From: an uncultured Erysipelotrichaceae bacterium
GTDB lineage: Bacteria; Bacillota_I; Bacilli_A; RF39; UBA660
Assembly: GCA_902797105.1 (NCBI GenBank)
Contig: CADBRL010000101.1
Location: 1-19,853, forward strand
Length of the DNA stretch: 19,853 bases
Direction of reading: 5' to 3'
How positions within the stretch are numbered: position 1 is the first letter of the stretch; each line of letters opens with the position of its first letter. The notes under the pieces are model-generated. The model did not search any database. It had not been told where the DNA came from and worked only from the letters and a program-made list of their open reading frames with translations. Made by a program: the position numbers and the translations under genes. Below, one piece after another: positions 1 through 8,848 of the stretch.

Positions 1-13
1 AATTTTTTATGTA

Positions 14-3000
14 TTAAAGTATCTTTTCAAGTAAAGTTACTATATAAAATATAAAATGTTTAGGTAAATCTTTAGTATAAAGTAAAATACTAATTTTCTT
101 ATTAACATATTTTATATTGAAACATCTTGATAAGTTCATGGCTTCAATTAAAAGTTTATCACCTTTAATATTACTTGATATTTCTTCAGGTAAAGTAATT
201 TCAATACTTCTATCTGTTTGAACAACTTGTTTAATATTATATTTTTTTGCAAGTTTTTCAAACCATTCTTCATACATATAAACAAGCATATCATCAGTAA
301 CCTTACCAAATCTATCTTCAAGTTCACTTTTTATTTCTAACATTTTTTTATAAGAATCAATTTCATTAATCTTTTGATGTATTTCAATTTTAATATCTTC
401 ATCAGATACATAGGTATCACTAATATGTGTATTAACATTAATTAAAGCTTGAGTATCAGTATCTTCCTCTTCCACAGTTTCTCCACGTTGACGTTTAATT
501 TCATCTTCAACCATTTTCATATAAAGTGAAATACCAACACTATCAACAAAACCAGCCTGAGAAGCTCCAAATACATCACCTGCACCTCTCAAACTTAAAT
601 CCCTCATAGCAATTCTATATCCACTACCAAGTTCCGTAAATTCTTTAATAGTATTAAGTCTTTTAATGGCAATATCATTAAGCATTTTATTTTTTTCATA
701 CATTAAATAAGCATAAGCAACTTTATCACTACGACCAACACGACCACGTATTTGATAGAGTTGACTTAAACCAAAATTATCAGCATCATGAATAATTAAT
801 GTATTAACATTTGGTATATCAATTCCACTTTCAATTATTGTTGTACAAATCAAAATATCAAATTCATTATTTATGAAAGATGTCATTATATTATCAAGTT
901 CATCTTTTTCCATTTTGCCATGTGCAAAATTTATTCTAGCATCAGGCACTAATTCATGAATATGGTTCATATATTTTTCAATAGTTTCCACTCTATTATA
1001 AAGAATAAATACTTGTCCTTTTCTAGCAAGTTCTTTATAAATAGCATCTTTAATTAAAAAGTCATCTTCAACAGCTACATAAGTTTGAACAGGATATCTA
1101 TTTACTGGTGGTGTATCAATAACTGATAAATCTCTAAGACCTGACATCGCCATCTTTAAAGTTCTAGGTATCGGAGTTGCACTTAAAGTTAAAACATTAA
1201 CATCACTTTTCATAGTTTTTATTTTTTCTTTGTGCGTAACACCAAATCTTTGCTCTTCATCAACCACAAGCATCCCTAAATTCTTACAAACGATATCATC
1301 ACTAAGTATTCTATGAGTACCAAATAATATATCTATTTTCCCTTTTTTTAAATCTTCAAGTATTCTATGAGTTTCTCGAACACTTACATGTCGATTTAAA
1401 AGTGCTATTTCTACAGGCCAATTTTTAAACCTTTCTTTTGCCACATTATATTGTTGTTTTGAAAGTATTGTAGTGGGACACAAATAAAGTACTTGTTCAT
1501 TATTTAAAAATGCCTTAAACATTGCTCTCATTGCAACTTCTGTTTTACCAAAACCTACATCTCCACATAATAATCTATCCATTGGATTATCTTTTTTTAA
1601 ATCATTATTAATTTCTAACACTGCTTTAGCTTGGTCTACCGTCAAGTCATACTTAAATTCACTAGCAAACACATCTTCTTCAGGATAATCTTTATATGGT
1701 TTTTTTTTAAGTTCCAATCTTTTTTTATAAAGAATAATAAGTTCTCTTGAAATATCTTTTACTTTTTCAGAAATATATTTTTTAGTTTTTTCCCAATTTG
1801 TACTTCCAAGTTTATTAAGTTTTGGTTTTATTCCATCCTTACCAGTATATTTATAAATTAAATTAATTTTTTCAACCGGAACATAAATCTTATCTGAGTC
1901 CTCATAAAATATTGTCAAAAAATCTTTTTGAACACCACGAACAGAAAGCGTAGTAATTCCTTGATAAATACCAATACCATGAGAAATATGTACAACATAA
2001 TCTCCTTTTTCAAGTTGATTAAAGTCCTTTATTCTTTTACCAACATGGAAATTATTTTTATAAACTCCATTACTTGATTTAACATCTTCAATATCATTTT
2101 CAGAAATAACTACATATTTATCCAGTATAAAACCATGAGATAATTCTTTCATTACTACATGAGCACTAGGTATAATCTTAAGTAACTTTTTCTTTTCTTC
2201 TACTTTACTTAAATAAAAATATACTATTTTCCCACTCGCAATCCAAGCATCATAATCAGCAGCCAATTTTTCAAAATTTTCTTTGTAATTTATAATACTT
2301 TGTGCTTTTAAATTTAAACTCCCACTTGAAAATAAATTTACATATATTCTATCATTATCATGAATATCATCTAAGGAATACATCAAATCTTCATTTATTT
2401 CATTTGACTCTTTATATTCAGATATATCATTAAATAATTTTGAGTATGAGGCTTCAATCTGAGATTTATCTACATAAACTACCAAAGGATTTTCTGCATA
2501 ATCAAATAAAGAATTTTTATCACTTGATACCATTTCATCAATAGCTTTAATTTTAATATCATGAATATCATCATTTGACATCTGCGTATTTTCATCAAAG
2601 TATTTAATATTATCTATTACATTACCATCAAATTCGATTCTAACCGGATGAACATAATCAATCGGATACAAGTCTAAAATAAATCCACGAACAGCATATT
2701 CACCTGACATTGTAACTAAAGACTCACGATGATAGCCTAAGACATCTATTTCTTTAACTAAATCATCACGTTTAATAATATCATTTTTCTTAATATCAAT
2801 ATAATTTTTAATACTAGCACAAGGTAAATATTTTAAATATCCCATTAAGTTTGTAACTATAATATATTTATTATCACTTTTTAATTTATCTAAAGTTTCA
2901 AGTCTTTTATACTTAAGTTCGGGACTACTTGCCACTAACATTGATGACAAAAAATCATCCATTGGAAAGAGTAAAGTATTATCATGTATTTTAACTAAAT

Positions 3001-3163
3001 TATCATAAATTTTATTAGCTTCAAACAAAGAACTTGTAAGAACAATTATATTTCTATCATATTTTTCGCTTAATTTATCAACGTAAAAAACGTTTAACTC
3101 ATTAGTTAAACCAGATATTTCCGTTCCAATTTCATATTTAAAATATTCATCTAAAAACTTCAT
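14..3163 (-). CDS. mfd: Transcription-repair coupling factor Mfd
   Basis: Mfd is a DNA translocase that removes stalled RNA polymerase from lesions and recruits UvrA. The 1049-residue protein shows the family order: an N-terminal UvrB-homology region, a CarD-like RNA-polymerase-interacting domain with DYVVHISHGIGIYQG near residue 390, then an SF2 helicase core with Walker A GDVGFGKT near 534, DEEQRFG near 636, SATPIPRT and the motif VI segment QIRGRVGRS, and a TRCF C-terminal domain. At 1049 residues it is shorter than the usual 1130-1180, the deficit being mostly before the RNAP-interacting domain. The ATG start is preceded by AGAGGAAAT and lies 9 bp after the pth stop, so it is the last gene of the run. 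The TAA stop is at 14-16; any terminator lies beyond the left edge. Confidence 0.97.
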   Translation of the reverse strand: MKFLDEYFKYEIGTEISGLTNELNVFYVDKLSEKYDRNIIVLTSSLFEANKIYDNLVKIHDNTLLFPMDDFLSSMLVASSPELKYKRLETLDKLKSDNKYIIVTNLMGYLKYLPCASIKNYIDIKKNDIIKRDDLVKEIDVLGYHRESLVTMSGEYAVRGFILDLYPIDYVHPVRIEFDGNVIDNIKYFDENTQMSNDDIHDIKIKAIDEMVSSDKNSLFDYAENPLVVYVDKSQIEASYSKLFNDISEYKESNEINEDLMYSLDDIHDNDRIYVNLFSSGSLNLKAQSIINYKENFEKLAADYDAWIASGKIVYFYLSKVEEKKKLLKIIPSAHVVMKELSHGFILDKYVVISENDIEDVKSSNGVYKNNFHVGKRIKDFNQLEKGDYVVHISHGIGIYQGITTLSVRGVQKDFLTIFYEDSDKIYVPVEKINLIYKYTGKDGIKPKLNKLGSTNWEKTKKYISEKVKDISRELIILYKKRLELKKKPYKDYPEEDVFASEFKYDLTVDQAKAVLEINNDLKKDNPMDRLLCGDVGFGKTEVAMRAMFKAFLNNEQVLYLCPTTILSKQQYNVAKERFKNWPVEIALLNRHVSVRETHRILEDLKKGKIDILFGTHRILSDDIVCKNLGMLVVDEEQRFGVTHKEKIKTMKSDVNVLTLSATPIPRTLKMAMSGLRDLSVIDTPPVNRYPVQTYVAVEDDFLIKDAIYKELARKGQVFILYNRVETIEKYMNHIHELVPDARINFAHGKMEKDELDNIMTSFINNEFDILICTTIIESGIDIPNVNTLIIHDADNFGLSQLYQIRGRVGRSDKVAYAYLMYEKNKMLNDIAIKRLNTIKEFTELGSGYRIAMRDLSLRGAGDVFGASQAGFVDSVGISLYMKMVEDEIKRQRGETVEEEDTDTQALINVNTHISDTYVSDEDIKIEIHQKINEIDSYKKMLEIKSELEDRFGKVTDDMLVYMYEEWFEKLAKKYNIKQVVQTDRSIEITLPEEISSNIKGDKLLIEAMNLSRCFNIKYVNKKISILLYTKDLPKHFIFYIVTLLEKIL

Positions 3164-3172
3164 ATTTCCTCT

Positions 3173-3724
3173 TTATTTAGTATTATAAACATTCATTGTT
3201 TTATCTATTCCTACATTTACAAAAGATTCAATTATTTTTCTAAAAGTACTAAGTTCATTATTTAATATTTCCATTTCTTTTTTACTAAATTTTCCAAGTA
3301 CATAATCTATAACTTCATCTTTTTTAACACTTCCAATTCCTACCTTTAATCTAGGAAAACTTTGAGTTCCAAGAGAACTAATAATTGATTTAATACCATT
3401 GTGACCACCACTAGATGAATTTATCTTTAATTTATATAAACCAATTTCTTCATCTAAATCGTCTTGAATAATCAAAATATCTTTCATATCAATATTATAA
3501 TATCTAACAAACTCACCAACAGCATTACCAGAATTATTCATATAAGTTAAAGGTTTTACAAAGATTACTTTTTCAGTTCCAATAAAACTTTCATAATATA
3601 GAGCATTAAATTTATTTGACCACTTAACATTTCCTAAATAATCATCTAAAACCATAAAACCAATATTATGTCTAGTATTTTCATATTCTTTACCTGGATT
3701 TCCAAGACCAACTATAAGTTTCAT
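3173..3724 (-). CDS. pth: Peptidyl-tRNA hydrolase
   Basis: Pth hydrolyses the ester bond of peptidyl-tRNAs that drop off ribosomes, recycling tRNA in the cytoplasm. The 183-residue protein has the full family signature: GLGNPGKEY with N9, TRHNIGF with the catalytic His at residue 19, KPLTYMNNSG with N64, the general acid/base region DDLD ending at D91, and GGHNGIKS. Length is normal. Its ATG overlaps the last base of the trmN6 stop (TAATG), which indicates translational coupling; an SD-like AAGGGAG lies about 10 nt upstream, inside the end of trmN6. In Bacillus, pth and mfd are also neighbours but lie much further from the origin. Confidence 0.97.
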   Translation of the reverse strand: MKLIVGLGNPGKEYENTRHNIGFMVLDDYLGNVKWSNKFNALYYESFIGTEKVIFVKPLTYMNNSGNAVGEFVRYYNIDMKDILIIQDDLDEEIGLYKLKINSSSGGHNGIKSIISSLGTQSFPRLKVGIGSVKKDEVIDYVLGKFSKKEMEILNNELSTFRKIIESFVNVGIDKTMNVYNTK

Positions 3725-4446
3725 TATTTACTACTCCCTTCAAATAGATGTTGATAAGTGCTTATGTTATCAACACAAATTTCCTTTTTTATTTTAACAC
3801 CAAACTTACTATTTTTAACACATTTAACTAAAATAGTACTTGGATTATTATTTCTTTTAGTTGAAATAAACTGAATTTCTTTAGCATTTAACTTATATTT
3901 ATTTCCCAAAATTATAATTTCATCAAGTCTTTCAGCTCTATGTACTATATAAAACACACCATTATCTTTTAAAAATCTATTAACAAGTTTAAAAATAGTT
4001 TCTAAATCTATGGCAATTTCATGTCTTGCAAGTGTTAAATAATCATTTTTATTTTTACATCCATCATCATTTATTTTAAAATAAGGTGGATTACATGTTA
4101 TTACATCAAAAGTATTTGGTTTAAAAAATTCACCAATATTTTTAACATCATCATTAATAACTGTTATTTGTTTATCAAGTCCATTTATAGATATAGACTC
4201 CCAGGCAAGTTCTGCAATATCTCTTTGTAATTCAAATCCTATAATTTTAGCATCAGTTTTCAAACTCAACACCAAAGGAACCGGAGCATTGCCAGTACAC
4301 ATATCTAAAATTAGTTTATCACTTTGACGTAAATTAGTAAATTCTGCGAGTAAAAGTGAGTCCAAGGAAAACTTAAACCCATCTTTGATTTGCATAATAT
4401 ATCTATTCGGATAATCAAATAAATCATTCTTGACTTTCGAAATCAT
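3724..4446 (-). CDS. trmN6: tRNA1(Val) A37 N6-methyltransferase (YabB/TrmN6 family)
   Basis: This is a class I SAM-dependent methyltransferase of the YabB/TrmN6 type, predicted to N6-methylate an adenine in a tRNA. The 240-residue protein carries motif I as DMCTGNAPVP at residues 48-57 and the N6-adenine-methyltransferase catalytic motif NPPY near 119-122. FSLDSLLLAEF near the N-terminus is typical of this family. It overlaps the end of ricT by 23 bp and shares one base with pth. B. subtilis also has this gene just downstream of yaaT (ricT), with yabA between them; yabA is missing here. The RNA substrate is inferred from family membership; a related methyltransferase target cannot be excluded. 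Confidence 0.88.
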   Translation of the reverse strand: MISKVKNDLFDYPNRYIMQIKDGFKFSLDSLLLAEFTNLRQSDKLILDMCTGNAPVPLVLSLKTDAKIIGFELQRDIAELAWESISINGLDKQITVINDDVKNIGEFFKPNTFDVITCNPPYFKINDDGCKNKNDYLTLARHEIAIDLETIFKLVNRFLKDNGVFYIVHRAERLDEIIILGNKYKLNAKEIQFISTKRNNNPSTILVKCVKNSKFGVKIKKEICVDNISTYQHLFEGSSK

Positions 4447-5197
4447 AATCTACTTTTTCTCCATTAAGCATAATCTTTCCACGATGATTAATAATATCTA
4501 CACTAACAACCTCTGCTTCACCTTTTTTAGTTTTAATTTTTTCACCAACTTTGGGTAATTTCTTAACTGCTTCAATATAAGCTTCATCTTCATAAGCAAG
4601 ACAACACAAAAGTCTTCCACAAACTCCATTTATTTTTGATGGATTTAATGCTAAATTTTGATTTTTTGCCATATTCATGCTTATAGTATCAATTCTTTTT
4701 AAAAATCTAAGGCAACATAATTCTCCACCACAAACACCAATACCACCAATTTCTTTAGCTTTATCACGTGCTCCGATTTGTCTTAATTCAATTCTAGTAT
4801 GATAAATTGAAGCAAGTCTTTTAGCAAGTTCTCGAAAATCAACTCTAGCATCAGCTGTAAAATTAAATAAAAGCTGACTTCTATCTAAATTAAATTGTGC
4901 ATTAACAACATTCATATCAAGTTCAAGTTCTTTAGCAAACTCAATACATTTCTTCAAAGCCCTATCTGCATCTTTCAAATTATTTAAATAATCATCATAT
5001 TCTTCATCAGTTGCAACTCTTTCTATTTTATCTAAATCTTCTTCAATTTTTTTATCTAAAACTTCAGCAACTTTAACAAGTTGAAGACCTCTTTCAGTAT
5101 TAACAATTACAAGTGTATCTAACGCTAAATCTTCATCACTTTCATAATAATATTTTTTATTTAATTCATTAAATACTACACCATAAACTTTACTCAC
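4424..5197 (-). CDS. ricT: PSP1-domain protein RicT (YaaT)
   Basis: RicT forms a complex with RicA and RicF in B. subtilis. That complex binds Fe-S clusters, promotes RNase Y-dependent mRNA maturation and influences sporulation, biofilm and competence. The protein shows the PSP1 core with the two cysteine clusters GVCGGELCC (near residues 154-162) and NGVCGRLLCC (near 188-197), followed by a KOW-like tail (KVGEKIKTKKGEAEVVSV). Two GTG starts are possible. I chose GTG at 5197 (MSKVYGVVF, 257 aa) because AGGTGA lies about 5 nt upstream and the result matches the usual family N-terminus; GTG at 5206 would add three residues. It overlaps the end of holB. RicA and RicF are not in the window. Confidence 0.9.
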   Translation of the reverse strand: MSKVYGVVFNELNKKYYYESDEDLALDTLVIVNTERGLQLVKVAEVLDKKIEEDLDKIERVATDEEYDDYLNNLKDADRALKKCIEFAKELELDMNVVNAQFNLDRSQLLFNFTADARVDFRELAKRLASIYHTRIELRQIGARDKAKEIGGIGVCGGELCCLRFLKRIDTISMNMAKNQNLALNPSKINGVCGRLLCCLAYEDEAYIEAVKKLPKVGEKIKTKKGEAEVVSVDIINHRGKIMLNGEKVDYDFESQE

Positions 5198-6059
5198 TAT
5201 AATCACCTAATTCTATAACAAATTTATCAAGTAATAATTCAATATTAACATTACTATCTATATCATCAATAAATTTAATAACTAAATTTATTCTTTTTAA
5301 TATATCTTTATAATATAATTGACATAAGTTATTTAAATTATCAAAACTAAACTTATTTTCAAATCCCATTACTTTATTTAATAATTCTTCATAAACAATA
5401 AGAATTATCTTAAAAATAGTTTTAATTTCTTCTCTTTCTTTAAACTTACACAAAATTACATCTTTATTATACATTATTACATCTTTTTTTTCTACTTCTA
5501 ATTTATATAAATAATTAATTGCTGCATTTGTATAATCTTTATATGTATCATTATTAATTGAATTTATGTCGAGTTCATGATTATCATAATAAACTTTAAC
5601 AGTTTCACATCTACTTTTAATCGTAGATATAACATTATTTGCATTATCAGATATAAAAAAACCTATGATATTTGGTTCAGGTTCTTCCAAAAACTTAAGC
5701 ATTGTATTCGCAGAAGCACCATTTAACTTTTCAGCATTTTTTATAACATAAATATTATCTTTAGTATAAATTGGTACCATACTAAATTGTTTCTTTAGCT
5801 CAAGTACCTGTTCTTTTTTAATATTCATTCCATCTGGTTCAATAATTACAAGTGATGGTAAATAGTTTTGGTCTACCAAGTTACATAAATTACATTTAGA
5901 ACACTTTTCACTATATTCATCTTGACAAAATATTTGTTTTATAACTGTTTTAAGCTCTAAAAAGCATTTTTCCAAATTATTTGTTTCAAGCAAATAAGCA
6001 TGAGATATTTTATTCTCACGGTAATATTTTACTAATTTTTCTAATGCTTTTGCTTCCAC
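5190..6059 (-). CDS. holB: DNA polymerase III delta' subunit
   Basis: Delta' is the stator of the clamp loader that opens the DnaN ring. The 289-residue protein resembles DnaX in its first 160 residues but has no P-loop: the Walker A position reads LLETNNLEKC, as expected for a delta' that does not bind ATP. A zinc module is visible (C45, C53, C56, C59). The segment LNGASANTMLKFLEEPEPN and an SRC motif near residue 150 (IKSRCETV) are hallmarks. It uses a GTG start 5 nt after AGGAGG; this Shine-Dalgarno also contains the TAG stop of the upstream bofA-like gene. Bacillus has tmk just upstream; that gene is absent here. Confidence 0.93.
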   Translation of the reverse strand: MEAKALEKLVKYYRENKISHAYLLETNNLEKCFLELKTVIKQIFCQDEYSEKCSKCNLCNLVDQNYLPSLVIIEPDGMNIKKEQVLELKKQFSMVPIYTKDNIYVIKNAEKLNGASANTMLKFLEEPEPNIIGFFISDNANNVISTIKSRCETVKVYYDNHELDINSINNDTYKDYTNAAINYLYKLEVEKKDVIMYNKDVILCKFKEREEIKTIFKIILIVYEELLNKVMGFENKFSFDNLNNLCQLYYKDILKRINLVIKFIDDIDSNVNIELLLDKFVIELGDYSE

Positions 6060-6068
6060 TTCTGCCTC

Positions 6069-6257
6069 CTAGAGTAAAACAAAATATATTGCTACTAAAG
6101 CCAAAAGTCCACTCATACCAAGTGATGCAACAACACTTACTGTTACAACATTAATTGGAATAAACACTTTTAAACCAGATGCTAGTAAATTAAAAGCATA
6201 TACTAAGCATATTGCAAGTACTATTTTTTTTACTACAACAAATATAACTTTTTTCAT
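6069..6257 (-). CDS. BofA-family small membrane protein
   Basis: This is a 62-residue hydrophobic protein with two predicted membrane segments. The C-terminal part, INVVTVSVVASLGMSGLLAL, matches the BofA family pattern (INxVT...LGxxGLxxL). In B. subtilis, BofA sits in the mother-cell-derived membrane and inhibits the SpoIVFB protease that processes pro-sigma K. Position also fits: bofA lies just downstream of recR in Bacillus. I chose the ATG at 6257 because GGAGAAGCTT lies directly before it; the in-frame ATG at 6269 is part of that Shine-Dalgarno and has none of its own. The family also occurs in organisms not known to sporulate, so a sporulation role is not proven. Confidence 0.8.
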   Translation of the reverse strand: MKKVIFVVVKKIVLAICLVYAFNLLASGLKVFIPINVVTVSVVASLGMSGLLALVAIYFVLL

Positions 6258-6293
6258 AAGCTTCTCCATTAAACTATATGAAAAATTTATTTT

Positions 6294-6893
6294 TTAATCA
6301 CTTATTTTTTTTCTATCTTCTAAAGCTTTATCTAAAGTAATTATATCTAAATAATCTATTTCTGCACCCATAGGTATTCCATAAGAAAGCCTAGATATAA
6401 GCACATTTTTCTTTTCAAATATTTTCTTTATATAAAGTGTTGTTGTTTCACCTTCAACTGTTGATTTTAATGCTAGTATCAATTCAGGTTTCTTTGCTGC
6501 TTCAACTCTTTTAACTAAACTAGATAAATTAATATTATCAGGTCCAATATTATCTGCGGGACTAATAAGTCCATTTAAAACATGATAAACACCACGGAAA
6601 TTACCAGCTTTTTCAAATGAAAATACACTTTTATAGTCTTCAATAACACATATTAAATTCTTATCACGTGAAGGATCTGCACAAATATTGCAAATATCAC
6701 CTTCAGTTAAATGTCCACAAATGCTACATTTATGTATCTTTTTAACATTTCTAATAGCATCGGAAAACTTATCTAAATCTTCTTCTTTGAAATTCAAAGT
6801 TGCAAGAGCAAGTCTTTCAGCATTTTTTTCACCAATACCAGGTAATTTCTTATAATAATTAATTAATTTTTCTAGTGACTCTGGATATATCAT
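6294..6893 (-). CDS. recR: Recombination mediator protein RecR
   Basis: RecR acts with RecO and RecF to load RecA onto SSB-coated gapped DNA. The 199-residue protein has a helix-hairpin-helix (LPGIGEKNAERLA, about residues 17-29), a C4 zinc finger (CSICGHLTEGDICNIC), and a TOPRIM domain (VIEDYKSV ... YHVLNGLISP) ending with a Walker-B-like LSYGIPMGAEIDYLD. I chose ATG at 6893 because MIYPESLEKL matches the usual family start and it lies 1 nt after the ebfC stop; a GTG at 6908 is in frame but would overlap ebfC and has no better ribosome site. The neighbourhood dnaX-ebfC-recR is conserved across bacteria. Confidence 0.95.
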   Translation of the reverse strand: MIYPESLEKLINYYKKLPGIGEKNAERLALATLNFKEEDLDKFSDAIRNVKKIHKCSICGHLTEGDICNICADPSRDKNLICVIEDYKSVFSFEKAGNFRGVYHVLNGLISPADNIGPDNINLSSLVKRVEAAKKPELILALKSTVEGETTTLYIKKIFEKKNVLISRLSYGIPMGAEIDYLDIITLDKALEDRKKISD

Positions 6894-6894
6894 T

Positions 6895-7191
6895 TTAGAA
6901 AAGTCCACTCATGGATGCATAACTTCCAAGTTTATTTTCAGTTTCTTTATCTATTTTTGTAAATGCATCTTTAATTGCTATCATAATCATATCTTCAAGC
7001 ATTTCTTTATCATCAGCATCAATAGTCTCTTCATTTAATAATTTAAATGATTTAATTTCCTTTTTTCCATTAAAAACTATTTCAACCCATTCAGATTTGC
7101 CAGTAAATTCCATAGCATCTATTTCTTCTTTTTTCTTTGTAATATCCCTTTGCATTCTTTGTGCTTGTTGCATAATTTGTTGCATATTCAT
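6895..7191 (-). CDS. ebfC: YbaB/EbfC family nucleoid-associated protein
   Basis: This is a 98-residue YbaB/EbfC (YaaK) family protein; these are dimeric, non-specific DNA-binding proteins of the nucleoid. The N-terminus MNMQQIMQQAQRMQ, the lysine/glutamate-rich helix and the central beta segment are typical, and the length is close to the family norm of about 105. The start follows AAGGAAG with about 8 nt spacing. It lies between dnaX and recR, the near-universal bacterial arrangement, and its stop is followed after one base by the recR ATG, suggesting translational coupling. Confidence 0.95.
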   Translation of the reverse strand: MNMQQIMQQAQRMQRDITKKKEEIDAMEFTGKSEWVEIVFNGKKEIKSFKLLNEETIDADDKEMLEDMIMIAIKDAFTKIDKETENKLGSYASMSGLF

Positions 7192-7208
7192 AAAATAATC
7201 TTCCTTTC

Positions 7209-8816
7209 TTATTCAACTTCTATTTTATTTATATCAAATATATCAGATACATCCGACACATCAATATCATTTTGTTTAATTTCTTTTTCTACTTTTTCCG
7301 CAAGAATAGCATATTTATACCCACTCTTAAGTTTTTTTACATATTCATTTTTTTCATAATTCCATTTTGTATCTTCTAAAAATACTAATTTATAATTAAC
7401 ATTTGCAAAATCATTAAAACTTTTTTCTATAATTTCTAATTTTGCCATTAATTCTTTATCTTTATGAGGTATTGTAACTTGAATAATTGCATATGTTGGT
7501 GAAGCAGCCACAACACTTGTATCACTAAGAAGCCCCTTAAAAGATGCATCATCAGTACTACCAACAAAATTATTCCATTTTTCTTTTAAATTAAGTAAAT
7601 CATTTTTGGTAGCTTCAGCAAAACAATTATTAATTCTTATATCTACATTTTTATTTTCGCTCTCTTGTGTTTTTGTACTTTCCATTTTTGGAATAATTTT
7701 TTTACTTTGTACTTCAGTTTTTTCCTGTTCGTCCCTTGATTGAACATCATTTATTTTTTCAAAATTTTTATCAATTTGAGCATCTTTTTTTGCACCATCC
7801 ATATAACCTAAAACTAACATTTTTATTATAAGATATGGATTAACACTTATATTAATTTTCATAAGTATATTATTAAGTTCAAGGATTAAATTTTTACAAT
7901 CATCAAAGCCGAGTCTCCATCCATCTGGACTATTAAGTAGTTTAACTCCAACATCACTTAAAGCATAAACTAACTTTTTAACAAATACTTTATAATTTAA
8001 ATTAACACTTTGAAGATGATTAAATATTTCTTCAACACCTTGTATATCATTTTTATCTAAATATTTAATTAAATCATCTATTTTCTTATTAGAAATACTA
8101 CCTATTTCTTCAGAAACTAACTTACTTGTAATAACTTCCTCATTTTTGGAAAGTTGATCTAGTATACTAAGGGCATCACGAAGTCCTCCATCAGCTAAAG
8201 TAGCAATTTCTTTAAGTCCATCATCTTCATAAGCAATTTTTTCTTCATCACATACAAATTTAAGTCTCTCAATTATATCATTTTCGGTAATTCTATGAAA
8301 TTCAAATCTTTGACATCTCGATACAATTGTAATTGGCACACTTTCTAAGTTTGTTGTTGCCAAAATAAACAAAACATGTTCAGGTGGTTCTTCCAAAGTA
8401 AGAAGTAATGCATTAAAAGCACTTTGACTTAGCATATGAACTTCATCTATTATATAAACCTTATATTTTAAACTTGTAGGCATAATCTTAACATTATTAA
8501 TAAGTTCACGTATTTCTTCAACACCATTATTAGATGCCGCATCTATTTCAATAATATCTGGATTGCCATTAAATGATAAACAACTTTCACATTCTCCGCA
8601 AGCAACACCATCTTTATTATTTAAACAATTAACTGATTTGGCAAGTATTCTTGCTGTTGATGTTTTACCAGTTCCTCTAGGTCCTGAAAAAAGATATGCG
8701 TGTGCGATTCTTTTTTCTTTTATTGAGTTTTTAAGAATATCCACAACATGTTTTTGACCAACTAAATTATCAAAACCATCCGGTCGATATTTACGATATA
8801 AAACTTTGTAATTCAT
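7209..8816 (-). CDS. dnaX: DNA polymerase III tau subunit (clamp-loader ATPase)
   Basis: DnaX is the ATPase motor of the clamp loader; its long tau form also binds the replicative polymerase and helicase. Visible are Walker A GPRGTGKTS (residues 45-53), a zinc module (C64, C73, C76, C79), the Walker B region VYIIDEVHMLS (120-130), sensor-1-like LATTN and the arginine-finger motif SRCQRFEF. The AAA+ and collar domains end near residue 343; a lysine/glutamate/serine-rich linker follows, then a C-terminal tau region from about residue 400. At 535 residues it is near the Bacillus length. AAGGAGG precedes the ATG by 5 nt. An A AAA AAA run at the collar/linker border may direct frameshifting (separate entry). 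Confidence 0.97.
   Translation of the reverse strand: MNYKVLYRKYRPDGFDNLVGQKHVVDILKNSIKEKRIAHAYLFSGPRGTGKTSTARILAKSVNCLNNKDGVACGECESCLSFNGNPDIIEIDAASNNGVEEIRELINNVKIMPTSLKYKVYIIDEVHMLSQSAFNALLLTLEEPPEHVLFILATTNLESVPITIVSRCQRFEFHRITENDIIERLKFVCDEEKIAYEDDGLKEIATLADGGLRDALSILDQLSKNEEVITSKLVSEEIGSISNKKIDDLIKYLDKNDIQGVEEIFNHLQSVNLNYKVFVKKLVYALSDVGVKLLNSPDGWRLGFDDCKNLILELNNILMKINISVNPYLIIKMLVLGYMDGAKKDAQIDKNFEKINDVQSRDEQEKTEVQSKKIIPKMESTKTQESENKNVDIRINNCFAEATKNDLLNLKEKWNNFVGSTDDASFKGLLSDTSVVAASPTYAIIQVTIPHKDKELMAKLEIIEKSFNDFANVNYKLVFLEDTKWNYEKNEYVKKLKSGYKYAILAEKVEKEIKQNDIDVSDVSDIFDINKIEVE
7771..7791 (-). other. Candidate -1 slippery site within dnaX
   Basis: The minus-strand codons GCA AAA AAA (Ala342-Lys343-Lys344) form the in-phase heptamer A AAA AAA at 7785-7791. 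A -1 slip there adds Arg-Cys-Ser-Asn and then meets TGA at 7771-7773, giving a protein of about 348 residues that ends at the collar/linker boundary. E. coli makes its gamma subunit by a -1 shift at A AAA AAG in the equivalent place, and Thermus does so by polymerase slippage. I see no strong downstream hairpin, and runs of A are common in this AT-rich genome, so this is only a candidate. Confidence 0.35.
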
Positions 8817-8836
8817 GAAAACCTCCTTACCTAATA

Positions 8837-8845
8837 ATTATAACA
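8837..8845 (-). promoter_or_regulatory. Possible internal promoter (extended -10) before dnaX
   Basis: The 32-bp tadA-dnaX gap contains TGTTATAAT on the minus strand, an extended -10 element (TG-n-TATAAT), just ahead of the dnaX Shine-Dalgarno. No convincing -35 lies 17 bp upstream, so the call rests on the -10 alone. If real, it would uncouple dnaX expression from the SRP RNA/tadA transcript. Confidence 0.3.
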
Positions 8846-8848
8846 CAG

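Noticed and set aside
7150..7359. Plus-strand reading frame of 69 codons over the ebfC/dnaX junction
   Set aside because: It is antisense to two well-supported genes, is low-complexity (Ser/Phe/Leu-rich) and has no family resemblance. The same reasoning removes plus-strand frames at 8563-8757, 11835-12032 and 18822-19028, and the minus-strand frame at 13522-13707 inside gyrB.
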